Shown here: positions 1-9,173 of the stretch, piece after piece | How positions within the stretch are numbered: the first letter of the stretch is position 1 | How the letters are laid out: each line of letters begins with the position of its first letter | From: Spiroplasma endosymbiont of Panorpa germanica | GTDB lineage: Bacteria; Bacillota_I; Bacilli_A; Mycoplasmatales; Mycoplasmataceae | Length of the DNA stretch: 64,000 bases | Assembly: GCF_964019765.1 (NCBI RefSeq) | Contig: NZ_OZ026461.1 | Span: 372,001-436,000, forward strand | Reading direction: 5' to 3' | The notes under the pieces: model-generated | The model's input: only the letters and a program-made list of their open reading frames with translations | Databases searched by the model: none | What the model was told of the DNA's origin: nothing | Position numbers and translations under genes: made by a program

Positions 1-332
1 TTAATTTAGCTGCTATTAACGCCATTAAAAGAGAGGTTATTCCCAAGGAACGTTTTGTTTGTCTTTTACTACAAAATCTTTACAATAACTATCAAAAAAA
101 TTTAGAAGATTTTTTTAAAGAAGATCTCAATTTCGATAAACCACTTTCACTAGATGACAGTGTGGCCATGTTAGAAAATTATGCTAAGAAAAATCAGTGA
201 ATAGTTGTGGAGGGGGTTTGGGACGTTGAAAGAGTAATGGAATTATTTATTAGCGATTTGTTTAAAAATAAGCTAGAAAATATATCTTTTGAGAATCCAA
301 GTTTTTTAATAAATGAAGAAGTTAAATGATAG
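1..332 (+). CDS. rbgA: Ribosome biogenesis GTPase A, C-terminal part (truncated by window edge)
   Basis: Only the last ~109 codons are in the window; the reading frame has its first whole codon at base 3 and ends in TAG at 330-332, reading one TGA as Trp just before the stop and one in the middle. The segment has the helical C-terminal domain of RbgA (YlqF), with the closing pattern 'LFISDLFKNKLENISFENP' matching the family's usual end. RbgA is a circularly permuted GTPase needed for late assembly of the 50S subunit. The next gene, rnhB, starts 20 bases inside it, and rbgA-rnhB is the order found in Bacillus, which supports the call. The GTPase motifs themselves lie outside the window. Confidence 0.8.
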
Positions 333-2637
333 TTTAATAAAGTTTGATCAAAAAATTAAAATCCAAAATAATGTTAAAATTATTTCTGGAACTGATGAAG
401 CAGGACGCGGGGCGATGGCGGGGCCTGTGGTTGTTGCTTCTGTAATCTTAAAAGATGATTATGAAAATTTGAAAATAAAAGATTCCAAGCTCTTGTCTAA
501 AGCGCAAAGAGACAAACTCTTTGTTGAAATTATTCAAAATTCAGTTTGCTATGAAATTTGTGTGCTAGATAACCAAAGCGTAGATCTTCTCAATCCTAAA
601 CAAGCAAGTCGTCAAGGAATGATTGAAACAATTAAAAATCTAAAAATTAAACCTGAACTAGCACTAGTGGATGCTGAAAAAATTTTAATTAATGATTTTG
701 AAATCCTGCCCCTGATCAAAGGAGATTTTCTTAGTCAATCAATTGCAGCAGCTAGCATCCTAGCCAAAGTTAGTCGTGATAGAATTATGATGGACTACCA
801 CCAACAGTATCCTTTATTTGAGTTTGATAAGCATAAAGGGTATTGTACAATTAGACACCAAGAGTTGGTTAAAAAACATGGAGTATTACCAATCCATCGA
901 AAAACATACAAACCAATTAAACAAATATTGAAAGAGGTAAGTTATATGAAATTTAACAAAGAAAACGAGATTTATAAATCTTGAGTAGAGAATAACTTCT
1001 TAGACCCAAAAATAAAAGTTGATTTATTGGCAGCAAGTGATGAAGAACTTTCGGCTGCTTTTGAATTAGAATTGGAATTTGGAACTGCGGGAATTAGAGG
1101 AATTTTAGGAGCAGGACCTGGTCGTTTCAACCAGTACACTGTTAAGAAAGTAACTATAAGTTATGCAAAGTTACTAATAAAAAAATATCCCAATGATTTA
1201 AATCGTGGAGTTGTAATTGGTCATGATAATCGTTATCAATCAGCAGAGTTTTCAAATTTAGTAGCTGAAATTTTAACAAGTTTTGGAATTAAGGCTTACT
1301 TGTTTGAAAACAATTCAATGAAACCAACTCCAGTTGTAAGTTTTGCTACCAAGCATTTAAATTGTATTGGAGGAATTGTAATTACTGCAAGTCATAATCC
1401 AGCTCAATATAATGGTTATAAAATTTATGATGAATTTGGTTGTCAATTAATGCCTGTGGACACAGATATCATTGCCAATGAAATGGAGGCTATTGAAAAC
1501 ATTATTGGTTGAACATACAAACCAAATAATAATCTCTTAGAAACTGTCGGGGAATCAACAATTGGAGCTTATGTAGAAATGGTTGCTAATTTGCAATTCT
1601 ATAAAAGATCGCCAAGAGATAATTTTAAAATAGTTTATTCAAATGTTAATGGAACTGGAATTGAATTTGCCCCTCCAATTTTGAAAAAATATGGTTATGA
1701 TGTAATTCAAGTCAAAGAACACGCTTTTGAAGACCCTTCATTTAAAAATGTTGGTAATCCAAATCCAGAATTTGAACCAGCTTGAGAATTTCCTATTAAG
1801 TATGCTGTTGAAAACAAAGCGGACCTAATCGTTATAAATGATCCCGATGCTGATCGAATCGGAATTGCTATTCCAGACCCAAAAAAACCTTCAGAATACA
1901 TTCGCCTAAGTGGTAATGAAACAGGAGCGCTTTTAATTAATTGAAAATTGAGCCAGCAGAAATTGAGTCAATCAATTCCTGAAAACCCGGCTTTATATTC
2001 AAGTTTTGTAACCAGTGATTTAGGTGACCGTATTGCTAATGAAGAGTATGGTGTGAAAATTATTAAAACCTTAACTGGATTTAAATGAATGGGATCGGAA
2101 ATCTTAAAAGAGCCAGAACGAGGATTAAATTTTGTTTTTGCTTATGAGGAATCTTTTGGATATGTTTTAGATGCATCAACCCGTGATAAAGACGGAATTC
2201 AAGCAGCCATTATGTTGAGTGAAGCTACTTGATATTATAAAACACAAAATAAAACTCTATTAGATGTTCTAGAAGAAATTTATAAAAAATTTGGTTATTA
2301 CTACACAGACACAATTAACTTAAATTTCAAACCTGAGGAAATGAAATCAAAAGTAGATCCAATTATGAAGAAATTAAGAAACGAACCTTTCTCATCGCTT
2401 GGTGGACTAAAAGTTGAAAATATTGAAGATTATATCGATGGTCTTTACAATATGCCAGGACAAGACCTTTTAAAATTCTATTTTGAGGATAATTCGTGAT
2501 TGGCTGTTCGTCCTAGTGGAACAGAGCCAAAAATTAAAATTTACTATGTTGTTGTTGATAAAAATATGAGTAAGGCGGAAGCTAAATTCAAAAAATTAAA
2601 CAGTGAGCTAAATAAATTTTTGAATCTTAAGAATTAA
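313..2637 (+). CDS. rnhB: Ribonuclease HII reading in frame, without a stop, into a phosphohexomutase
   Basis: Residues 1 to about 210 form a complete RNase HII, which removes RNA from RNA:DNA hybrids and misinserted ribonucleotides: acidic motif DEAGRG near residue 28, DSKLLSK, SILAKVSRDR and the C-terminal HKGY...H segment are all present. Start ATG at 313 overlaps the end of rbgA by 20 bases. With UGA read as Trp there is no stop after the RNase HII domain: the frame runs through TATATGAAATTT into the phosphohexomutase and ends at TAA 2635-2637 (774 codons). The second protein also has its own ribosome site (AAAGAGG) and ATG at 946. So the product may be a fusion, or a mixture of fusion and separately started mutase. 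Family identity of both halves is sure; the gene boundary is not. Confidence 0.75.
946..2637 (+). CDS. Phosphoglucomutase/phosphomannomutase (internal start of the joined frame)
   Basis: 563-codon alpha-D-phosphohexomutase. The catalytic phosphoserine loop is visible as TASHNP; the substrate and metal motifs follow (NDPDADRIG metal loop, GNE sugar loop, and the phosphate-binding RPSGTEPKIK near the C terminus). Length fits the ~560-residue PgcA/ManB type of low-GC bacteria. It interconverts hexose 1- and 6-phosphates for glycolipid or capsule precursors, or salvages (deoxy)ribose phosphates. ATG 946 is preceded at 8-base spacing by AAAGAGG, a good ribosome site, so independent initiation is likely even though the upstream rnhB frame is open into it. 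Many internal TGA codons encode Trp. A terminator follows at 2651. Substrate preference cannot be read from sequence. Confidence 0.85.
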
Positions 2638-2650
2638 TAACAACCTTTAG

Positions 2651-2676
2651 GACTATTTTTAAAATAGTCTTTTTTA
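2651..2676 (+). terminator. Rho-independent terminator after the phosphohexomutase
   Basis: Perfect inverted repeat GACTATTTT / AAAATAGTC followed directly by a run of six T. Closes the rbgA-rnhB-mutase transcript. Confidence 0.8.
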
Positions 2677-2734
2677 TTTAAAAATTATCTGCTTTTGAGC
2701 TATTTTTTGCGAAATAGATTAGGAGGAAGATAAA

Positions 2735-3040
2735 ATGAATAATGTAATCGTAATTGGTCAAATGGAGGGTGAACCCCAAGTGGTTTATACTTCAGGTGAT
2801 GGCCTTAAAAAACTATATAAATTTGTATTAAGAACACCCAAACCTTTTAAAAATAAAGCCGGTGAGATAACTGAGGATTTTATAAATATCAAGGCTTGAT
2901 CTAATACTATTTTAGATGAATACAGTCTCCATGACCAAGCTTACTTGGGTATTGAGGGACATATAAGATCTTTTGCTAACGGTGAGTTGTCAAATTTTGC
3001 TAACGAAATAGTCGCTAGCAAAATCATTTACCTAAACTAG
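2735..3040 (+). CDS. Small single-stranded DNA-binding (SSB-like) OB-fold protein
   Basis: 101 residues with the N-terminal pattern of SSB proteins (MNNVIVIGQMEGEPQVVYTS..., then the strand KLYKFVLRT, DFINIKAW and GIEGHIRS). It is about the length of the OB fold alone: the acidic, flexible tail of housekeeping SSB is missing. AGGAGGA lies 7 bases before the ATG. The next gene, a dprA homologue, begins with GTG sharing the last base of this stop codon, so the two are translationally coupled. A paired short SSB and DprA resembles the SsbB/DprA pair that handles incoming single strands in competent bacteria; whether uptake exists here is unknown. Confidence 0.7.
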
Positions 3041-3798
3041 TGAATGATGTAATTTTATATTTCGCCTTAAAGTATTATGGTAATTGAAAATTGATTTATA
3101 AAGCTATCAAAAACAACGAAAAAATATTAAATGGGGACTTGGAATTAATCGATAAAGAAATTAAAGCAAAATCATTATCGATCAATAATCCGCTATATCC
3201 TGACGTTTTAAGAGAAGTCAATAATCCACCATTTGTCATTTTTCACTATGGAAATATTGATTTAATAAATCAGTATTATCGCTGCGTTGGAATGGTTATT
3301 GGGGCCAAATTAAGCAAATATCAAAGCAAAGCTCTCAAAGACTTTGTCAAATTTTTTCACAAAAATAGCCCTATAATGGTAATAAAAATAGACAATCATA
3401 TTAACGATTCATTGAAGGTGGTTTTTAATCCTAGTAAAAAAATAATTCTAGTAGTCAAAGAGCCGCTATTATGTTTTTTAAAAAGTAATGCTGATTTAAT
3501 TAAAGATTATGAGTTTTCCAATAATTTACTTGTTATTTCAGAATTTTATGAAAAAACAGAGGCCAGCTATTTAGGGCCTATGTATGAGCGAATTTTTACA
3601 GGCATCAGTAAAACTGCCTTAGTTATTTGTGATAGTAGTGAACATCATTTCAAGCAAACAATCACTCTTTTAAATGATTCGGGCAAATCGATATTTGTCC
3701 TGCCTGAAGAGATTTACAAGAAATCCAATAATAACAGCCTGATTAAAGAAGGGGCTTTGATTGTTCAAAGTGGAGCTGACATTTTAAATATTTTATAA
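3040..3798 (+). CDS. dprA: DprA/Smf-like DNA-processing protein, degenerate
   Basis: 252 codons from GTG 3040, which overlaps the previous stop by one base; a later TTG start would drop the conserved N-terminal helix. The C-terminal half follows the DprA Rossmann fold closely (LLVISEF, YERIFTGISKTALVI, GKSIFVLPEEIY, NNSLIKEGALIVQSGADIL). The usual nucleotide/DNA-site motifs are weak: the GSR-type motif is replaced by VIGAKLS, and the SGLARGID loop is not recognisable, the segment there being shorter. DprA protects single-stranded DNA and loads RecA. The degenerate motifs suggest an altered or reduced activity, as is common in small mollicute genomes. Family assignment is good; function in this organism is inferred. 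Confidence 0.7.
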
Positions 3799-3821
3799 AT
3801 ACCATTAATTTGGTATTTTTA
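3797..3821 (+). terminator. Hairpin terminator after dprA
   Basis: Eight-base-pair stem AAATACCA / TGGTATTT with loop TTAATT, the 3' arm running into further T residues. Confidence 0.6.
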
Positions 3822-3928
3822 TTGCTGTATAAATATTTTATAAATATCAAATTTTCTTTAATTAAAATTATAAAAGTAGTATTATATTATAAGAGTAAAA
3901 TTTAATAAATAGGACGAAAGGAATTATC

Positions 3929-5899
3929 ATGGAACAAACTACTATAACAAAAGAACAAGCAGCCATAAATGAAGCTAACGAAAAAGCAGAAGAAGCTTTT
4001 GCTAAAAAAGATAAAAAATCATTTTTTGGTCTTTTGTCAGGATACTTTAAACAGTATTGAATAATAACTATTTCAGTTATTTTGGTTACTTTGCTCTCAT
4101 CTATTGCCACTGTTTTAGGGCCTAAAATTACAGAAAGATTAATGGGAACTTTAATGGCGGGTCAATTGGAAAAAGCCTTTACTGGAGATATCTCATCAGC
4201 GGGTGGCTTAACCGAATTTAATGACTTTATTCACAAAACTTATTCATTCATTTCTGCAAAATTTGTGGGAGATGACTTAGTTTATTTCTCAAATTTATTT
4301 GGGATGGAACTAACTTGAACTGGGTGAATTTATGTGCAACTAGTTTTATTTGGATTTATTGCGGTATTTACATTTATTTCAAACTTCTTAGCGGGTTTAA
4401 TGGGTAAAAGAATTGAAATTAATTTAAGAAATAAATCTCTTGAAAAATTAGTAAAACAAGATATGAGTTATTACTCAGATAAAAAAATTGGAGAAATTTT
4501 GACCAAAATAGTTTCTGATACACAAATAATCGGTGAACAAGCGCAACAAGTTCCAGTAACGATGTTGTCAGCTATTTTCACTTTCTTCGGATCGTTAATT
4601 GTTATGTCAACTATCAACGGATTCTTAACCTTAGTAGTAGTTGGAGCAATGCTAATTATTTTAGTAACTATTTTTGGTTCATTTACAATCGTTAAAAAAA
4701 TGATGTTCCGCGTAAGAAGTTCGATTACAAGAATTAATGGAGATGTAACTGACAGAATTAATACAGTTCGTTTAATTAAAGCTTCGGGAACAGAAGAATA
4801 CGAAACCGAAAGATTTAAAGAAGTTCATAAAGACTACTATAATAAGTCAAAAAAATTAGTAAATATGCAAGCTATTATGATAACAATTATGATTGCCGGG
4901 ATTTCTTCGATTCAAATTGTTATAATAATTGCAGCGGCTTTAAGATATCATGATAATGTAGCAATCTTATCAGTAGCTTTAACTTCATTTATTTCTGGTG
5001 TCGGAACAATGATTGGGCCACTAATGCAAATGGTAAGGGTAGCTGTTGGACTAGCTTCAGCATCAACTTCTTCACAAAGAATTTATGCTATTATTAACTC
5101 TAAATCAATTATAGATCCTCACTATGATTCAAACGAAGGGATTCACATTGAACATATTGATGGGGACATTGTCTTTAAAGATGTCGTCTTTGCTTATCCA
5201 GAAAAACCAGAACAAGTAATCTTGCCAAAATTCAATATCACTTTTGAAAAAGGTAAAAGTTATGCTTTTGTTGGAGAAACCGGAGTTGGTAAATCAACAA
5301 TTTCTAAACTGCTATTAAGATTCTATGATCCTTCGGAAGGACAAGTTTTAATTAACTCAAAACATGATTTAAAAGATATTCAACTCTCAAGTTACTTGGA
5401 TAAAGTTGGTTATGTTGAACAAGAACCTCAAATTTTATTTGGTGATGTTTTAGACAATATTCGTTATGGTCGTTTTGATGCTACTGATGAACAAGTTTAT
5501 GAAGCAGCTAAAAAAGCTGAACTTCACGAATTGGTTAGCACTTGGCCAGATGGTTATAGTACAATACTTGGAGAACGCGGATTTATGTTGTCAGGAGGTC
5601 AAAAACAACGTCTAGTAATCGCTAGAATGTTCTTGAAAGATCCAGAACTATTAATTCTTGATGAAGCAACCAGTGCTTTAGACAACATTGTTGAAAAAGA
5701 AATTCAAGCTAATCTAGAAGAACTAATGAAAGGCCGTACGACTATTTCAATTGCCCACAGACTAAGCACAATTAAAAATTCTGATAAAATAATTGTTTTA
5801 GCAAAAGGAATTGGAGCTGCTCAAAGCGGAACCTTTGATGAACTAAAAAACAAACCTGGTCATTTCCAGGAACTGTATAAAGCCGGATTAATGGATTAG
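3929..5899 (+). CDS. ABC exporter, fused permease and ATPase
   Basis: 656 residues. About 40 charged cytoplasmic residues lead into six membrane segments (roughly residues 45-330), then one nucleotide-binding domain: Walker A GETGVGKST near residue 449, signature LSGGQKQR, Walker B LLILDEATSALD and the switch histidine in IAHRLST. This is the half-transporter exporter layout (MsbA/multidrug type), working as a dimer or with a partner. The start ATG has AGGACGAAAGGAA before it; no second exporter subunit is adjacent, which suggests a homodimer, but mollicutes often encode partners elsewhere. Substrate unknown. The following 132-residue membrane protein lies 10 bases downstream and is probably co-transcribed. 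A -10-like TATTAT occurs at 3885-3890. Confidence 0.88.
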
Positions 5900-5909
5900 A
5901 GGAGAAAAT

Positions 5910-6308
5910 ATGAAAAAATTTGGTAGTATATTAATTATAGTATGGTCTGTAATTGCTTTTATTTTAGGAGTTACTAACTTCTTTGTAACAAAAAATGGTG
6001 GTACTGTGGCCGTGCTTGGTGGGGTTGTCTACCTAGCGTTATTGGGAGCAGTTGTTGTCAATGGAGTAATTGGAATGTTTAAATCTCAAAAATACTTGGG
6101 TTGAATAACAGTTTCAGTTGCTTCAATAATCTTGTTCCTATTAGTTTTAACAAGTGCAGGAGTAGCGAATGACACATTCTTCTTATTTTGAGGAAAAGGA
6201 ATGGGAAGTGGAGTTTTTGCAGGTTTTGCGGGGGCATCACTAGTTTTAACTGCAATATGTTATTCAATAGGATTAACATTAATAACAATTACTACTTTAC
6301 AAAAATAA
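5910..6308 (+). CDS. Small four-helix membrane protein
   Basis: 132 residues, almost entirely hydrophobic, with four predicted membrane segments separated by short turns rich in glycine. Two TGA codons (residues ~66 and ~95) encode Trp. The ribosome site AGGAG is placed just after the stop of the ABC exporter, so the two genes form a transcription unit. No catalytic or binding motif can be recognised. It could be an accessory of the exporter or simply a neighbour; there is no sequence evidence for either. Confidence 0.7.
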
Positions 6309-6351
6309 AATCTTTTAAATTTCACAATTGCTAGAAACTAAAATAAAAGTC

Positions 6352-6488
6352 AACAAGTTATTTTATTAAATTACACAATTGAAATTTAAATAAAAAATTA
6401 TACTCTGTACGAATTTTGTATGGAGTTTTTTTGTTTTAGGTTCTTCAGAAAAAAATCATTGTTAACAAGTTTTGTTATTAAATTGCAA
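6352..6488 (+). repeat. Pair of imperfect direct repeats before trmFO
   Basis: Two copies of a ~25-base AT-rich motif beginning AACAAGTT and containing TTATTAAATT lie at about 6352-6377 and 6463-6488, roughly 111 bases apart, flanking the terminator. The second copy overlaps the presumed -35 region of trmFO. Purpose unknown; could be chance in AT-rich DNA. Confidence 0.35.
6402..6432 (+). terminator. Terminator after the small membrane protein
   Basis: Nine-base-pair stem (ACTCTGTAC / GTATGGAGT, two G-U pairs) with a seven-base loop and a run of seven T. Confidence 0.7.
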
Positions 6489-6502
6489 AAAAGTGATATA
6501 CT
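6472..6502 (+). promoter_or_regulatory. Promoter of trmFO, likely giving a leaderless mRNA
   Basis: TATACT at 6497-6502 is a good -10 box only six bases before the ATG at 6509, with a TTGTTA at 6472-6477 as a poor -35. Transcription from such a -10 would start at or next to the A of the start codon. No ribosome binding site is visible upstream. Confidence 0.5.
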
Positions 6503-6508
6503 AATTTA

Positions 6509-7828
6509 ATGAAAAGAATTGTTAATATTATTGGCGCGGGTTTAGCTGGATGTGAAGCTGCGTACCAGTTATCAAAAAAAGGTATTTTAGTGAATCTTTA
6601 TGAGGTAAAAAGATTGAGGCGTAATTCAGTGCAGAATTTGGATTCATTTGCAGAATTGGTTTGTTCAAATTCATTGCGCAGTGATGATATAAAAAATGCT
6701 GTGGGAACTTTGAAGGAAGAAATGCGAAACTTAGACTCATTAATTATTAGAGCAGCAGAAGCCAACAAACTACCAGCGGGAGGTTCGTTAGCGGTTGATC
6801 GAGACAATTTTTCAAATTTTATCACCAAACAAATTGAAGAGGATCCAAATATCACAATCATTAATGAAGAAGTAACAAAAATTGATACAAGTCTGCCAAC
6901 AATTATTGCTAGTGGACCATTGACGACTTCGAGCTTACAAGATGAAATTCAAAAAATTATTGGTAAGGATTATTTTTACTTTTATGATGCAGTTGCCCCG
7001 ATTGTAAAAAAGGAATCGATTAATATGAAAATTGCTTTTAAAAAAAATCGCTATGAAAAGGGTGAAACCCAAGACTACATTAATTGTCCAATGAATGAAG
7101 AACAATACAATTTGTTTTATCAAGAATTAATTAACGCCCAAGTTGCAGAATCTCATCTAGAAAATGACAAGAAACTTAAATATTTCGAGGGCTGTATGCC
7201 AATTGAAGCAATGGCTAAAAGAGGATATAAAACCATGCTTTTTGGTCCGTTAAAACCAGCAGGACTAAGAAATTTTGATGGCACAAATAATTTCGGGGTG
7301 GTCCAACTGCGTCAAGATAATGCCAAAGATGATTTATATAACTTAGTTGGATTTCAAACTAATTTAAAGTGACCAGAACAAAAACGAGTTTTTCAATTAA
7401 TACCAGGACTTGAGAAAGCGGAATTTGTCAGATACGGAGTTATGCATTTGAATAACTTTATCAATGCTCCCAAAATTATAAACCATCATTTGCAAATGAA
7501 AATTTGTGAAAACATTTTCTTTGCTGGTCAAATAACTGGAGTAGAAGGTTATGTAGAATCAGCTGCTACGGGAATTATTGCTGCCAGAAATATGACTAAC
7601 TTTTTAACTGACAGACCAATGGTTAAAATGCCAAATACCACCGTCATTGGAGGTTTGATTAACTATATAATTACAACAAGCTCACAAAATTTCCAGCCAA
7701 TGAAAGCAAATTGGAGTGTCGTAGCGAGTTTACCATTAAATTTAGCTAAATCTCGAAAAGAGGACAAAAAACAATCATATTCTCAAAGAGCAATTCAGGA
7801 TATAAAAAAAATCCTCAATAATTTTTAG
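6509..7828 (+). CDS. trmFO: Folate/FAD-dependent uracil-5-methyltransferase (TrmFO/RlmFO family)
   Basis: 439 residues, normal length. The N-terminal dinucleotide-binding [12 protein letters not shown], the conserved [31 protein letters not shown] and the C-terminal [19 protein letters not shown] all fit the family. It uses methylene-tetrahydrofolate and FADH2 to make 5-methyluridine. In Bacillus the target is U54 of tRNA; in Mycoplasma capricolum a member of this family (RlmFO) has been reported to modify 23S rRNA U1939 instead, so the RNA target here is open. The gene probably starts at the first base of its transcript: a -10 box ends six bases before ATG and no ribosome site is present. 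One TGA (residue 288) encodes Trp. Confidence 0.9.
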
Positions 7829-7856
7829 TAAAGCTGACAATATATTTAATAAATTT

Positions 7857-7887
7857 AAAGTAAAATTGAATAAATTTTACTTTTTTT
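7857..7887 (+). terminator. Terminator between trmFO and tRNA-Arg
   Basis: Eleven-base-pair perfect stem AAAGTAAAATT / AATTTTACTTT followed by a T run. Confidence 0.75.
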
Positions 7888-7928
7888 AATATTGTTGATA
7901 AAAAATATGCTATTATTTATATGGAATT

Positions 7929-8005
7929 GCCCACGTAGCTCAGTAGGATAGAGCATGCGCCTTCTAAGCGTAGGGTCAGAAGTTCGAATCTTCTCGTGGG
8001 CGCCA
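7929..8005 (+). tRNA. tRNA-Arg, anticodon TCT
   Basis: Complete cloverleaf: acceptor GCCCACG/CGTGGGC, D arm with GCTC...GAGC, anticodon loop CTTCTAA giving TCT (reads AGA/AGG), T arm AGAAG-TTCGAAT-CTTCT, and an encoded CCA end. AGA is the dominant arginine codon in the surrounding genes, so this is a major-use tRNA. Confidence 0.95.
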
Positions 8006-8019
8006 ATAAAAAAGCTAAG

Positions 8020-8047
8020 GACACATTGAATGATGTGTCTTTTTTTT
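8020..8047 (+). terminator. Terminator after tRNA-Arg
   Basis: Stem GACACAT / ATGTGTC with six-base loop and eight T. Confidence 0.85.
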
Positions 8048-8076
8048 ATATAATTTAACCAGAAATGAGGTACATG

Positions 8077-8817
8077 ATGAATAATGATTTTTACCCTCAA
8101 ACCATCTTAGAAATTAAAGAGTTATTAGATGCTAAAAAATATCAAGAGGCTCAATCAATTATAGATCAAGAGTTAGGAATGCCTTATTTGCCAATCGAAT
8201 TTGAAGAACAATTATTGCAACTACGCTTGGAACTTCTACGAAATGGTAGGGAGCAAAATCAGAAGTCTTGAAATCTTGATTCAATTAAAATAATGCTGGC
8301 CAGTGCTGATGCAAATATTCAATTAAACGCCATTGAAGCTCTTAAAGGTTTTAATGTAAGAAATTTACTTTTGGAGTTGAAAAATATGCTAAGTAGTGAT
8401 ATTGTTTGTGATGAGAATAAAGTTTGCATTTTATTTATACTAGCCGAACAACAAGTGGATGAAGATTTCAAGGTTTTCAAAAAAAACGGTTGACACAATT
8501 TTAATCCGACAAAAATGGACTTAAGAGAATATCTTAAAAAACTTGAAATAATTAAGCACAGATTAGAAGAACTCGTATATAATGATAATCCCAGTCTTTT
8601 TGGGGTTTGTGAATTTATTTTAAATAGTTACTTTTATGCGGCGTTCCCCAATTTTGATGAGCAAGATATTGATGTTATTGTCGGTGCAATTTGATATAAA
8701 GCTTCGGTGGCACAAGGGATGGAAATCGGGTATAATAATATTAAAGAAATTATGAAAATAGAGGAAAAAAAATTTATTAAAGCAGTTGACTTAATCAATT
8801 CTTACAATATAATTTAG
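8077..8817 (+). CDS. Helical-repeat protein resembling mollicute DUF3196 family
   Basis: 246 residues from ATG 8077; ATG 8074 and 8065 are also in frame, but GAGG at 8067-8070 is best spaced for 8077. The protein is nearly all amphipathic helices in a pattern like tetratricopeptide/HEAT repeats (EIKELLDAKKYQEAQSII, then helices around NAIEALKGF and LREYLKKLEIIKHRLEE). There are no membrane segments or catalytic motifs. I think it belongs to the mollicute family called DUF3196 (structure known from M. pneumoniae), judged from the overall pattern only. Four TGA codons encode Trp, three of them in the last 150 residues. Probably a protein-binding scaffold; the partner is unknown. It is followed 11 bases later by a zinc-ribbon-like gene. 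Confidence 0.65.
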
Positions 8818-8828
8818 AGGACGAAAAT

Positions 8829-9155
8829 ATGGAAAAACAATTTTTATCAAGTGATTTTAAAATCTTTGAAGACGCCAGAGATGTGATGAAGGAACTATTT
8901 AGTATTTCGTGTTCGCTTTGTGGAGATGATGATATTAAATATGTAGCTGTTAATGCTCCAGAAAGTATCGGAAATATTGCAAATCAAATATTAGAGGATA
9001 ATCCCAAAATTTTAGATAAGCAATTAGATGAGTTGTTAGACGAACCCATTTCAATTTGACAGCAATTTGATGATGAAAATGCTGATAATCTAATACCAAC
9101 TTTTGCTTGTGAAATTTGTTATGAACAATTATTAAACGGAGAAATTAAATTATAG
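8829..9155 (+). CDS. Small protein with two CxxC pairs (zinc-ribbon-like)
   Basis: 108 residues, acidic. One CxxC pair near residue 28 (SCSLCGDDD) and a second near residue 96 (ACEICYE), separated by ~65 residues, suggest one zinc site closing a small domain. AGGACG lies before the ATG. It sits between a helical-repeat protein and obg, a ribosome-assembly GTPase. I cannot name its family; a role in ribosome or RNA metabolism would fit the neighbourhood but is only a guess. Confidence 0.65.
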
Positions 9156-9173
9156 AAGAAAGTAGGGTTTAAA

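Noticed and set aside
1027-1785. Apparent fragmentation of the phosphohexomutase into several short frames
   Set aside because: All pieces are in one frame; the breaks are TGA codons read as Trp in this organism, so it is intact, not a pseudogene. The same holds for trmFO, clpB, dnaK, era, rarA, sigA, ispH and others.
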